From assembly GCF_001563285.1 (NCBI RefSeq), contig NZ_CP005189.1, positions 124,001 through 188,000 of the forward strand: a stretch of DNA of 64,000 nt. The letters are read 5' to 3'. A program made the translations under genes and the position numbers. Positions 8,603 to 16,846 of this stretch are shown one piece after another. How positions within the stretch are numbered: position 1 is the first letter of the stretch; every line of letters begins with the position of its first letter. Below the pieces are notes generated by a model. It had not been told where the DNA came from. It searched no databases and saw nothing but the letters and a program-made list of their open reading frames with translations. The DNA comes from Sphingobium sp. MI1205 (GTDB lineage Bacteria; Pseudomonadota; Alphaproteobacteria; Sphingomonadales; Sphingomonadaceae).

Positions 8603-9475
8603 TTACCGCATGTTGCGTTGGGCGAACTCCTCGACGAAGCGCTTCTTGTCGTCGAAGCTGGACCGGAGCACGCCCAGCGCATGGTCGATCGGGCCGACAT
8701 GGTGCTGGGTCACGCCCAGATCGGCGGCGCGCTTATAATCGTCGAGCGAAGGCAGGGACCCGTCGTCATGGGGGGCGAGGCCGACCATATATTCAAAGGG
8801 AAGCTTTTCCCGCCCGGCATCGCGCCGACCTTCCTCAATCAGCGCGATCTGACCGGCGACGTCCGACAATTTCGACGTCATCCCCATCCACCCGTCCGCT
8901 ACCTTACCGGTGCGCCGCAGCGCCACCGGCGCCACCGATCCCATATAGATGGGAATGGGCCGCGCCGGACGCGGCTCTGCAAAGGTGGGCGGGAAATCGA
9001 AGAAGGTGCCATGATGTTCGGCGGGCTTGTCGCTCCATAGCTTGCGCAGGATCTCCATCATTTCCACCGTGCGGGGAACGCGGCTGCTCCAGTCGACGCC
9101 AGCCATGTCATATTCGTCGCGCATCCAGCCGGTGCCGACACCCATGACGAACCGGTCATCACTAAGGCGCGCGAGTGTCGCCGCCCCCTTGGCGACCAGG
9201 AAAGGATTGGTCCGATTGGCCAGAACCATGATGCACGAACCAAATTTCAACCGGCTCGTGCGGGCAAGCACTGCGCCGCCGAAGGCGAATATGTCGGGGA
9301 AGATGTAATCCATCGGCAAGGGCGCACGTTCATTGGGATCCTGCACGCCGGTTCCGGCTGGCATGAACCAGTGATCGTCGCCTAGCACGCCTTCAAAACC
9401 GAGTTGTTCCGCCATGATGGCCAGTTCCAGGCCCTGTTCAGGCGGCGTGTTGTGAATGTGCAGCCAGAACCGCAT
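8603..9475 (-). CDS. Luciferase-like (LLM class) flavin-dependent oxidoreductase
   Basis: A 290-residue TIM-barrel protein of the bacterial luciferase superfamily. It shows the family's early segments (ELAIMAEQLGFEGVLGDDHW), KFGSCIMVLANRTNPFLVAKGAATLARLSDDRF and the GVGTGWMRDEYDMAGVDW phosphate/flavin-binding region at about residues 114-131, then PIYMGSVAPVALRR. Such enzymes use FMNH2 or F420 to oxygenate or reduce substrates. It converges with Rieske oxygenase A. A second, more distant LLM protein sits at 47984 beside Rieske oxygenase B. Confidence 0.9.
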   Translation of the reverse strand: MRFWLHIHNTPPEQGLELAIMAEQLGFEGVLGDDHWFMPAGTGVQDPNERAPLPMDYIFPDIFAFGGAVLARTSRLKFGSCIMVLANRTNPFLVAKGAATLARLSDDRFVMGVGTGWMRDEYDMAGVDWSSRVPRTVEMMEILRKLWSDKPAEHHGTFFDFPPTFAEPRPARPIPIYMGSVAPVALRRTGKVADGWMGMTSKLSDVAGQIALIEEGRRDAGREKLPFEYMVGLAPHDDGSLPSLDDYKRAADLGVTQHHVGPIDHALGVLRSSFDDKKRFVEEFAQRNMR

Positions 9476-9511
9476 GGCATCTTCCTTTCAGTCAATTATC
9501 CCTAGACGAAC

Positions 9512-9548
9512 AAAGGGGGCGGCCGACACTGTCGACCGCCCCCTTTTT
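9512..9548 (-). terminator. Rho-independent terminator after the TonB receptor gene
   Basis: A near-perfect GC-rich inverted repeat (GGGGGCGG..CCGCCCCC, with the inner GTCGAC/GTCGGC) lies between A/T runs on both sides. It therefore could stop transcription from both directions; the gene immediately before it is the receptor on the minus strand. Confidence 0.85.
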
Positions 9549-9563
9549 AAGATTTTAGATGGC

Positions 9564-12020
9564 TTAGAACTTGAACACCAGTTCGCCGCCATAGGTGCGC
9601 GGCGCACCCGGAGCGGTGGAAAAAGCGGAACCGGATGCCTGGGCATAATAGTTGATATTGAATTTTTCGCCCGTGATGTTCTTCATCCAGAAGCGCAAGG
9701 TCAGATGCTCTGCAGCCGCCGGCGTGAAGGAGACCGAACCGTCGAGAAGGAGGTGAGCGGGTTCCTTGATGACGTTGTCAGCATCCCAGTTGAATTTGCT
9801 GGCCCAGTTGGCGTTCATATCGAATGTAAGCTCGCTATCGTCTGCAAGCTTATAGTCATAGCTGAACCCGCCGCTGAACTTCCATTTCGAGGCGTAGGGC
9901 ATGTAATTGCCCGAAGCATCGACCACGATGGTATTCAAATTGCCGGGAGCAATCGGCAGGTTGGGAGTGAGCGCCTGACAGGTTGCCGCATTCACCTGCG
10001 GGTTGGGACAGTAGGAAGGCGCGTCCGGGAAGTCGCGGAACTTGGCGATCAGATATGTCCCGGCCACTCGAAGCGTCAGACCTTCGGCGGCGACGGCGGT
10101 CAGGTCGAACTCGGCGCCCTTGGTCCGGGCCGATCCTGCATTTTTCAGGAACACCAGGCCGTTGCGCTGCGCCTGCACCTGCGGGTTGCTCAGGTCGTTC
10201 CAGAACAGCGCGCCGTTCAAGCGGATACGACGGTCAGCCAGTTCTGTCTTGAAGCCAATTTCATAGGCATCAACCACTTCAGGCGACAGCGGCTCAGCCT
10301 GATCAAGCGGCAGAGTATTGAACGTGCCCGCCTTGTAACCGCGGCTGTAGTTGGCATAGACCATGATGTCTTCAGAGAATTTGTGGTCGATTGTAGCCTT
10401 CCACGTCAACTTCTTGAACGTCTTTCGGGCGACACCGCCGCCAGGCACATTGTCCACCGGCGTCTGGGCCCCTGCCACGATGGCATTCGCCGTCGCTGCA
10501 TCGAAGACATTTCCGTTCTGCGCACCGAATGCCGCCGCGACCGCAGGCACGTTCTGAAGCAGGAACGGCAACTCCGGAATGAACAGTGTCGTGGTGCTGC
10601 CGCGGCCTGCCACCTTGTCGATCGTGTAGCGCAGGCCGCCGGTTATATTGGTGCTTTCGGTGATCGGGTATGTCAGCTGGCCGAAAGCGGCATAGGATTT
10701 GACGTTCTGCTCACCCCGTATGTTGACCGAGTCCACCAGCAGCGCCTCCATACCCGGACCGTAGATTGTGGTCGGGTCGAAGCCACCATCGGCGTTCAGA
10801 TAATAGAGGCCAGCGATCCAGTTGACGGGCGAACCCGCCTTAGACTTCAGCTGGAACTCTTGGGAGAACTGGTTGTCGACAATGTTCAGGTCATAACGAG
10901 TCCAGTTATAGGGAGAGTAATTTCCCGCAGAAGCATATAGCTCCTTGTTTTTACGATAGGCGGTGATGCTGACGACATCGGCGAAGCCCATTTCATAGTC
11001 GACGCGGCCGGAGAAGCCATAGCCTTCCGAATCATCATATTGTTTCTGGGTCGCCCCGAGCGCAACGTCGTAGAAACCGAGCGGCGGCAGCACCTGCGAC
11101 GGGATGGGGAAGTTCCCCGAATTGCCAAAGCCATTGTGCGCCGGATCAGGCGTTCCACCCTCCGTGCCAGGGAAAGGACGCGAGTAGATGCCGATCTGGC
11201 TCCAGCTATTCTGATAATAGCCGATCAGCTTGACCGATAGGCCGTCGGCGGGCTCCCACAGGATCTTGCCCCGCGTGCTGAAGCTGCGGCTCTTCCAGTA
11301 ATCGTCATTGCTGGGCAGATAGCCGAGCGACGTGTCGAAGGGATCGACCAAGGTTCGGTTCTTGCCCCAACCCTTGTCCTGATTATGATAGCTGACGGAA
11401 ACATTGGCCGCCAGAGTATCCGTAACCGGCAGGTTCAGATAAAATTTGGCATCCATTGTCTCGTAATTGGCATAACCAAGTCGTGCTTCGAGTTCAGCAT
11501 TCTGACTCGGATCCTTGGTGTAGATCGAGATCACACCACCAGACGCGTTACGACCGAACAATGTGCCCTGAGGGCCCTTGAGCACTTCGACGCGTTCGAC
11601 GCTGGCGAGATCAAAGAAAGGCACTGACGCGCGGACGAAGTAAACATCGTCAATATATACCGGCACGCTCGCTTCGTTGCCCGCGGTCGTGACCGGGTTG
11701 CCGATGCCACGAATGAAGGTCGTGACCGTACCCGTCGCCTGTCCGATTTGCAGGGCCGGGTCGACGCGGTTGAGTTCCTGAACGGTCGAAATGCCGGCGG
11801 ACGTCAGCTGATCACCGGAAACCGCCGTCACGGACAGCGGCGTATCCTGAACATTCTGCGATCGTTTCTGCGCAGTGACGACGATGTCCTGAAGCTGGTT
11901 TTCCTGCGCACTGGCCATGCCACTGAACAGAGTCGAACCACCGATAGCCGCACAAGACACCAGCAGAGCCAAACGTGACTTACGCACTGAACCTATCGAA
12001 AAAATGGATGTCCGAAGCAT
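9564..12020 (-). CDS. TonB-dependent outer-membrane receptor
   Basis: An 818-residue receptor, of typical length, for energised uptake of a large or hydrophobic substrate. It has a signal peptide (SRLALLVSCAAIGGSTLFSG, cut near ASA-QEN), a TonB box region (DIVVTAQKR), a plug domain (FDLASVERVEVLKGPQGT, LFGRNASGGVISIYTK), a 22-strand barrel and a C-terminal phenylalanine (LVFKF). The inner ATG is preferred because AAGGGGAGG precedes it by six bases. No FecR/sigma pair is nearby, so it is not a classical transducer. Its place inside the catabolic island suggests uptake of the island's substrate. Confidence 0.94.
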   Translation of the reverse strand: MLRTSIFSIGSVRKSRLALLVSCAAIGGSTLFSGMASAQENQLQDIVVTAQKRSQNVQDTPLSVTAVSGDQLTSAGISTVQELNRVDPALQIGQATGTVTTFIRGIGNPVTTAGNEASVPVYIDDVYFVRASVPFFDLASVERVEVLKGPQGTLFGRNASGGVISIYTKDPSQNAELEARLGYANYETMDAKFYLNLPVTDTLAANVSVSYHNQDKGWGKNRTLVDPFDTSLGYLPSNDDYWKSRSFSTRGKILWEPADGLSVKLIGYYQNSWSQIGIYSRPFPGTEGGTPDPAHNGFGNSGNFPIPSQVLPPLGFYDVALGATQKQYDDSEGYGFSGRVDYEMGFADVVSITAYRKNKELYASAGNYSPYNWTRYDLNIVDNQFSQEFQLKSKAGSPVNWIAGLYYLNADGGFDPTTIYGPGMEALLVDSVNIRGEQNVKSYAAFGQLTYPITESTNITGGLRYTIDKVAGRGSTTTLFIPELPFLLQNVPAVAAAFGAQNGNVFDAATANAIVAGAQTPVDNVPGGGVARKTFKKLTWKATIDHKFSEDIMVYANYSRGYKAGTFNTLPLDQAEPLSPEVVDAYEIGFKTELADRRIRLNGALFWNDLSNPQVQAQRNGLVFLKNAGSARTKGAEFDLTAVAAEGLTLRVAGTYLIAKFRDFPDAPSYCPNPQVNAATCQALTPNLPIAPGNLNTIVVDASGNYMPYASKWKFSGGFSYDYKLADDSELTFDMNANWASKFNWDADNVIKEPAHLLLDGSVSFTPAAAEHLTLRFWMKNITGEKFNINYYAQASGSAFSTAPGAPRTYGGELVFKF

Positions 12021-12206
12021 TCGCATCCTCCCCTTTTGCAATTGTTGATTCCGAATTCAACACGGCCCCGGATTTTCCTGTGGGCTCGTCCACTGTTGAA
12101 GCCTATCGTATGCCTGCAAACCTATAACGGGACCGCATCGGCGCCGCAAGAAGCGAAACTAACCTCTTGCGCGGTTACGGGAAATGCGCGGCACAAATAT
12201 CACACT

Positions 12207-13085
12207 TCAGTAATTTTCGCTTTCCCACCATGGGAAAAAGCTGGGCATGTCGCTCGATACCTTGTCAGGGAAATCGGGCGATCGCTTCTCCAGAAAGCTT
12301 TGCACGCCCTCCCGAACATCCGCCGCCCGCGCGCGGGCATAAATGCCACGGCTCTCGATCCGATGCGCCGCCATCGGATGCGCCATGTCGAAGGAACGCC
12401 ACAGCATCTGCCGGGTGAGCGCAACCGACACGGGCGCCGTGTTCGCTGCGATGTCCTGGGCCAGAGCTGTCGCAGCGGGGAGCAGATCCTGCGGTTCGTG
12501 CAGCGATCGGACGAGCCCGGCGGCCTTCGCCTCCTCCGCGGAAAAGGTCGCGCCCGTCAGCGTCCATTCCAGCGCCTGCGCCAGCCCCACGATGCGCGGC
12601 AGGAACCAGCTGGACGCCGATTCCGGCACGATTCCCCGGCGCGTGAAAGGCAGAGTGAATTTTGCGCTGGTCGAAGCAAGGCGGAAATCTGCCGCCAGCG
12701 CCATCGTCACGCCCATGCCGGCGGCCGGGCCGTTGAAGGCCACGATCACGGGCTTAAGACAGTCATAAAGACGCAGCGTGATCAACCCGCCGAAATCGCG
12801 CGTGGCGGGATCCGTCCAGTCGACCTCGGCAGGCGCTTCGTCCGTCGGTCGCGCTGACGACAGGGACGACTGGCCCGGCGAAAGATCGGCGCCCGCGCAG
12901 AAGGCGCGGCCAGCGCCCGTCAGGATCACGGCGCGGATATCATCGTCCGCATCGACGCGGTCGAACATCGCCACGAGATCCTGCGCCATGGGCCGGGTGA
13001 AGGCATTGAGCTTGTCGGCACGATCGAAAGTGATCGTGGCGACATGATCCTGCACCTCAAACCGAAAATGCTCGGGAACGTCCAT
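12207..13085 (-). CDS. Enoyl-CoA hydratase/isomerase family protein
   Basis: A 292-residue crotonase-fold protein. Oxyanion-hole segments are AFCAGADLS at about residues 61-69 and GPAAGMGVTMALAADFRLAS at about 120-139, followed by the region with the catalytic glutamate candidate (FTRRGIVPESASSWFLPRIVG). The longer C-terminus and the acidic insert after DLS are like hydratases acting on bulky CoA esters. The ATG follows GGGGTGGAGC. It is downstream of the lipocalin-like paralogue B in one minus-strand unit and upstream of the TonB receptor, with a 186-base gap to the latter. Confidence 0.9.
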   Translation of the reverse strand: MDVPEHFRFEVQDHVATITFDRADKLNAFTRPMAQDLVAMFDRVDADDDIRAVILTGAGRAFCAGADLSPGQSSLSSARPTDEAPAEVDWTDPATRDFGGLITLRLYDCLKPVIVAFNGPAAGMGVTMALAADFRLASTSAKFTLPFTRRGIVPESASSWFLPRIVGLAQALEWTLTGATFSAEEAKAAGLVRSLHEPQDLLPAATALAQDIAANTAPVSVALTRQMLWRSFDMAHPMAAHRIESRGIYARARAADVREGVQSFLEKRSPDFPDKVSSDMPSFFPWWESENY

Positions 13086-13157
13086 GCTCCACCCCTCTGC
13101 GATGACAGGAGCGCCGGGGCGAGCGGCGCGGGACGCCGTTTGCCCCGGGCTTTGGGA

Positions 13158-14117
13158 TCAGGCGTCGACCAGCGCGCCGATCTCGACATTGGCGAGGCCT
13201 TCCTCGCCCGTTTCCTCGCACCGCACCCGGCACATATTCTCGACATTGAGATAGACTTTGGAGCCGGGCTTTTGCGAATGCAGCGGCAGGCGCGCAAAGG
13301 CGTTGCCGACGTCAGCGACCAGGGTGAATTTCTCCCCGCTGAGCGTGGTCGCGCGATAGATCACCTTGTCAGGCATGCCGTCGGGGCCTTCGCCGACATG
13401 TTCGATGTCCAGCGCCTTCACCACCTCATTGCCTTCCGGCCGAGCGATATAGCCTTCGGAGGTCTGGCTTTCCGGGCGGATGACATTGCGCACGCGGAAC
13501 AAGTGGAAGCCCATGTCCTTGAAATTAAAGAAGGTCCAGTTGTGACTGAGCGTCATCTGATCGTTGCGCATGCCCCAGCTATGATCGCGATAGCCCGAAC
13601 CATCGACGTCGATAGACGTGCCGGCCCACTCACCTGACTTGAAGGTGACATTGCCGGTCGCGTTCATGCACTGGCCCTGATGCCGGAAGGAGTTTCGCTC
13701 GAACGCGGTATTTTCCGACACCGAGAACCAGTCCGGATTGACGTCCGCGCAGGCCTGGAAATCGAACAGGTGCATGCGGCGCGTGAAGTTGAGCACCGCT
13801 GAGACATTCTCATCCTCGAACTCGACGCGAAATTCAGCCTGGGGCTTCAGGAAGTGCAGCGCCAGATTGCCGTAGTGCAGTTCCTTCTGATGCTCGAAGG
13901 GCGAGGGCATCGGCACTTCCTTGCCGCTGATCAGCTTCTTGCCCTTGTGCAAGACCGTGAAGGAGGCGAAGGCCCGGTCATAGGTCGGTTCGGCGGTACA
14001 ATGGGCGAGGCAGGAAATATCCCGCTCCGGATCCATGAAGACCCAGAAGTAATTTTCCTTCCAGCGCAGCCACGCGCGCGTCGGAACGGTGTGGGGATAA
14101 TCCTCATGTAACAGCAT
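13158..14117 (-). CDS. Lipocalin-like protein (DUF7064/7065 type), paralogue B
   Basis: A 319-residue beta-rich protein of the same broad family as the products at 5571, 34724, 45459 and 49873. The signature R-D-H-S-W-G is at residues 177-182. It lacks a signal peptide. The ATG is set by GGAGAG five bases upstream. It is divergent from the MarR gene at 14270, and the shared 150-base control region holds the CATATAGTAC motif. Its partner in the operon is an enoyl-CoA hydratase. The fold suggests binding or hydration of a hydrophobic molecule; the function is not established. Confidence 0.78.
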   Translation of the reverse strand: MLLHEDYPHTVPTRAWLRWKENYFWVFMDPERDISCLAHCTAEPTYDRAFASFTVLHKGKKLISGKEVPMPSPFEHQKELHYGNLALHFLKPQAEFRVEFEDENVSAVLNFTRRMHLFDFQACADVNPDWFSVSENTAFERNSFRHQGQCMNATGNVTFKSGEWAGTSIDVDGSGYRDHSWGMRNDQMTLSHNWTFFNFKDMGFHLFRVRNVIRPESQTSEGYIARPEGNEVVKALDIEHVGEGPDGMPDKVIYRATTLSGEKFTLVADVGNAFARLPLHSQKPGSKVYLNVENMCRVRCEETGEEGLANVEIGALVDA

Positions 14118-14154
14118 CAACGCTCTCCTGCCAGAAACACCTGGCGCTTTGCGG

Positions 14155-14182
14155 CATTTCGTATGATAACATATAGTACATT
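14155..14182. promoter_or_regulatory. A/T-rich promoter/operator with CATATAGTAC motif
   Basis: The divergent intergenic region between lipocalin-like paralogue B and the MarR gene carries TATGATAAC followed by CATATAGTAC. The same ten bases recur at 16797, upstream of the Gfo/Idh gene. It is a plausible MarR operator overlapping promoter -10 elements. Which protein binds it is inference. Confidence 0.4.
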
Positions 14183-14269
14183 TGCAACCTGTTTCGGACA
14201 CACCGTGACATTCTCGACGTCCATGCTCTGGTACCCGGGTTGCATGCCGCCAAGGAGCCCCAAGAGACG

Positions 14270-14773
14270 ATGAAGACGACTGGGAAAAAGATGGACAAGA
14301 AAACGGACGGCGACGCCGACAACCGGCCCGTGGTCCGGCCATTCCGCTTCGGCTTTCTTGTCCATGATGTTTCGCGCATGCGCCGGACCTTGTTCGACGA
14401 TGCGATGCGTTCCCGTGGCGTCACGCGCTCTCAATGGTCGGTTCTTGCCACGCTTTCACGCGTCGGCCGGGACGGCATGATGCAGGTCGACATTTCCCGC
14501 CATATGGACGTGGGCAAGGTGACGATCGGTGGATTGATCGACCGGCTGGAAGCGGCGGGATATGTTGAACGCCGCATGGACGCTGATGACCGCCGCGCCC
14601 GCCGCGTCTTCATCACGCAGAAGGGCTTCGACGTGATCGGGGACATGCAGAAAGTCGGCAACAAGCTCAACCGTTCGATCCTGGCTGGCGTTTCGCCCGA
14701 GCATCAGCGCATCACCGAAGACACGCTGGCGCTGGTGAAAGCCAATATCCGCCAGTTGCTCGGCAACGACTAG
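14270..14773 (+). CDS. MarR-family transcriptional regulator
   Basis: A 167-residue winged-helix regulator. The DNA-binding region runs from about residue 45 (TRSQWSVLATLSRVG) through the recognition helix VTIGGLIDRLEAAGYVERR to the wing DADDRRARRVFIT. The N-terminus has several possible starts (an ATG ten codons upstream, one seven codons downstream); the chosen ATG has only a weak AAGAG site. The motif FGFLVHDVSRMRRTLFDDAMRS is shared with the MarR protein at 38429, so both may sense related effectors. It probably controls its own promoter and the divergent lipocalin-like operon. Its stop overlaps the stop of the convergent gene by three bases. Confidence 0.88.
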   Translation: MKTTGKKMDKKTDGDADNRPVVRPFRFGFLVHDVSRMRRTLFDDAMRSRGVTRSQWSVLATLSRVGRDGMMQVDISRHMDVGKVTIGGLIDRLEAAGYVERRMDADDRRARRVFITQKGFDVIGDMQKVGNKLNRSILAGVSPEHQRITEDTLALVKANIRQLLGND

Positions 14774-15462
14774 GCGGGCGCGGACAGACCTTCCGCGCTT
14801 TCCAGTGCCTGCGCGAGCCGGCTGAGGAAATCGCCGGCGGGACCGCCATCGATCACACGGTGGTCGACGGTCAGCGAAAGGCCCATGACCGGGCGCACGA
14901 CCAGCGTCTGCCCGTCCTCGCCGACCCACGGCTTGGGCGCGATCCGGCCAAGTCCGATGATCGCCTGCTGGGGATAGGTCAGGATCGGCGTGAAATGTTC
15001 GACGCGGGTCAGGCCCAGATTGGTGAGCGTGATGGTGGCGCCGGTCAGCTCCGCAATGGTCAGCTTGTTGATGCGAGCCCGCGCGACCAGATCCGCGCGC
15101 TTTTCGGCGATCTCTGGCAGCGTCAGCCGTTCGACGTTGAAGATCGCCGGCGCCACCAGCGCGCCCGGCAAAGCAATGGCGCAACCGACATGATATTCGT
15201 CATGCAATTCGACGCCCGCCGGGGTTTCGACCGCGTTGAAGATCGGAAAGTCAGGCAGGACCAGCGACACCGCCTTCGCGATCAGATCCTCATAGCCGAT
15301 CTTGATGCCAGCGGCTTTCCAGGAATCCCGCGCGGCCGCCAGCTTGCTGGCGTCGATGTCGCAGAAGAAACTGAGCTGCGCGGTCTTTTCCAGACTTTCT
15401 GTCATTTTCTGCGCGATAATCGCACGAATGCCCGCAAATTTGAGCGTGTCGGTAACCGCCAC
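14770..15462 (-). CDS. Stand-alone 2-oxoacid dehydrogenase E2-type acyltransferase domain
   Basis: A 230-residue protein containing only the CoA acyltransferase domain of dihydrolipoamide acyltransferases. The active-site motif D-H-R-V-I-D-G-G is present with His201 and Asp205, as is the TNLG...HFTPI segment around residues 147-160. Normal E2 proteins have one or more lipoyl domains and an E1/E3-binding domain in front; these are absent and the gene starts directly at the catalytic domain with GTG after GAGGGGACGA. No E1 or E3 gene is nearby. It may transfer an acyl group to or from CoA with another carrier. Confidence 0.85.
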   Translation of the reverse strand: MAVTDTLKFAGIRAIIAQKMTESLEKTAQLSFFCDIDASKLAAARDSWKAAGIKIGYEDLIAKAVSLVLPDFPIFNAVETPAGVELHDEYHVGCAIALPGALVAPAIFNVERLTLPEIAEKRADLVARARINKLTIAELTGATITLTNLGLTRVEHFTPILTYPQQAIIGLGRIAPKPWVGEDGQTLVVRPVMGLSLTVDHRVIDGGPAGDFLSRLAQALESAEGLSAPA

Positions 15463-15575
15463 TCGTCCCCTCCCATGCCGAAGATATCATTTGCATATAT
15501 ATCATATTGCAGCGTATCAATAGGCCTTCGCGATCACAGGCGCGAACCCATGCCGAAGGATGCAGCAGGTCAGTC

Positions 15576-16361
15576 ATGACGGATCAGGGCCGCTTTTGCA
15601 CGCTTGCCTTTGCCGATGGGATCGCCACCGTCACCATCAACCGTACCGACCGGATGAATTCGTTGCATCCAGCCGCGCACCATGAATTGAACGACCTGTT
15701 TGACCGGTTGCCGGCGATGCAGGAGGTGCGCGCCGTCATCATCACCGGCGCGGGCGATCGGGCCTTTTGTTCGGGCTATGACCTGAAGGACAATCTGGAA
15801 ACCGGCGTCATGGAAATCGGCGAGGCTGGCTTTGCCGGCTTCAACGGGCGCGCGGCCTATCCGCTGCCGGTCATTGCCGCCGTCAACGGCATGGCATTGG
15901 GCGGGGGTTTCGAACTCGCGCTCGCCTGCGACTTCATCATCGCTTCCACCAACGCGACCTTCGGCCTGCCCGAACCCAAGGTCGGCTGGGCCGCTGCCGG
16001 CGGCGGCATCCAACGCCTGCCCCGTTCGGTGGGCATGAAGCGGGCAATGGACATCATTCTGACCGCGCGGACCGTGGGTGCGCAGGAAGCCTTCGCCATC
16101 GGCCTGGCGAGCGAGGTCGTGGCGCCCGAGGAACTGATGCCGACTGCGCGGCGCTGGGCGGAACAGATCGTGGCCTGCGCGCCGATCGCCATTCGCTGTT
16201 CAAAGGAAATCGCCTATGGCTCGTTCGATCTGCCGGACCTCGCCTCCGCGCTCGACATGCGCCATTTTCCAACTCTGCAAGAAGTGATGGACAGCGAGGA
16301 CGCGGTAGAAGGCAAGCGGGCCTTTGTCGAACGACGGCCGCCGCAATGGACGAACAAATAG
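15576..16361 (+). CDS. Enoyl-CoA hydratase/isomerase family protein
   Basis: A 261-residue crotonase. It shows AFCSGYDLKDN and GMALGGGFELALACDFIIAS (oxyanion hole), then FGLPEPKVGWAAAGGGIQRL, with the glutamate of LPE at the usual general-acid/base place. The usual 'PGAGG' loop reads AAAGGG. The start ATG has a weak AGG site. It is the first gene of a plus-strand operon with an epoxide-hydrolase-like protein, a Gfo/Idh enzyme, an SDR and an OYE reductase. The likely role is hydration or isomerisation of a ring-derived enoyl-CoA. Confidence 0.9.
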   Translation: MTDQGRFCTLAFADGIATVTINRTDRMNSLHPAAHHELNDLFDRLPAMQEVRAVIITGAGDRAFCSGYDLKDNLETGVMEIGEAGFAGFNGRAAYPLPVIAAVNGMALGGGFELALACDFIIASTNATFGLPEPKVGWAAAGGGIQRLPRSVGMKRAMDIILTARTVGAQEAFAIGLASEVVAPEELMPTARRWAEQIVACAPIAIRCSKEIAYGSFDLPDLASALDMRHFPTLQEVMDSEDAVEGKRAFVERRPPQWTNK

Positions 16362-16388
16362 AATGACCGAAGAAGCAGGAGAGGCACA

Positions 16389-16769
16389 ATGATGACGAAT
16401 CGCGATCAGGCTCTGGCCTTCATCGAGCTTTGGAGTCGCCGCGACCTGGATGCAATCCTGGCGGCCATGACGGACGACTGCTTCTATCATAATATCCCCT
16501 GGCCGCCGCTGGTCGGGCGCGATGCGATCCGCGAGGGGCTGGCGATGTTCGTGGGCGATGCCGAAGCGATCGACTGGCGCGTCCTTCATGCCGCTGAAAC
16601 GCCCGACGGCGCGGTGCTGACGGAACGGCTCGACCGTTTTCTCATCAAGGGCCAGTGGATCGAAATGCCGGTCATGGGCACGTTTGAACTGCGCGATGGC
16701 CTGATCGCCCGCTGGCGCGACTATTTCGATGCGGCCCAGTTTCAGCAGGCGATGGCGGCGTTGGCATGA
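16389..16769 (+). CDS. Limonene-1,2-epoxide hydrolase-like protein
   Basis: A 126-residue cone-shaped (NTF2-like) protein that keeps the complete catalytic set of limonene-1,2-epoxide hydrolase: Tyr33 and Asn35 (FYHN), Arg80 and Asp82 (ERLD) and Asp111 (WRDYFD), equivalent to Tyr53, Asn55, Arg99, Asp101 and Asp132 of the Rhodococcus enzyme. The length also fits. The Asp-Arg-Asp triad activates water to open an epoxide without a covalent intermediate. AGGAGAGG precedes the first ATG. It lies 27 bases after the enoyl-CoA hydratase. The likely substrate is an epoxide made by a P450 or Rieske enzyme of the island. Confidence 0.88.
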   Translation: MMTNRDQALAFIELWSRRDLDAILAAMTDDCFYHNIPWPPLVGRDAIREGLAMFVGDAEAIDWRVLHAAETPDGAVLTERLDRFLIKGQWIEMPVMGTFELRDGLIARWRDYFDAAQFQQAMAALA

Positions 16770-16796
16770 GCAAGGCATTGCAGTCCCTGAGTAAAG

Positions 16797-16806
16797 CATA
16801 TAGTAC
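16797..16806 (+). promoter_or_regulatory. Second copy of CATATAGTAC, upstream of Gfo/Idh gene
   Basis: An exact ten-base match to the motif in the 14155 control region, followed by GCTTACGG. It lies in the only sizeable gap (77 bases) of the 15576-20124 gene group. It may mark an internal promoter under the same regulator. Confidence 0.35.
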
Positions 16807-16846
16807 GCTTACGGACCAATCGGTAGCGGACTAAGTGAGGGACAAT

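Noticed and set aside
9456..10940. A 494-codon plus-strand open frame inside the TonB receptor gene
   Set aside because: It is fully antisense to a complete receptor with signal peptide, plug and C-terminal Phe; the translation shows no family pattern.
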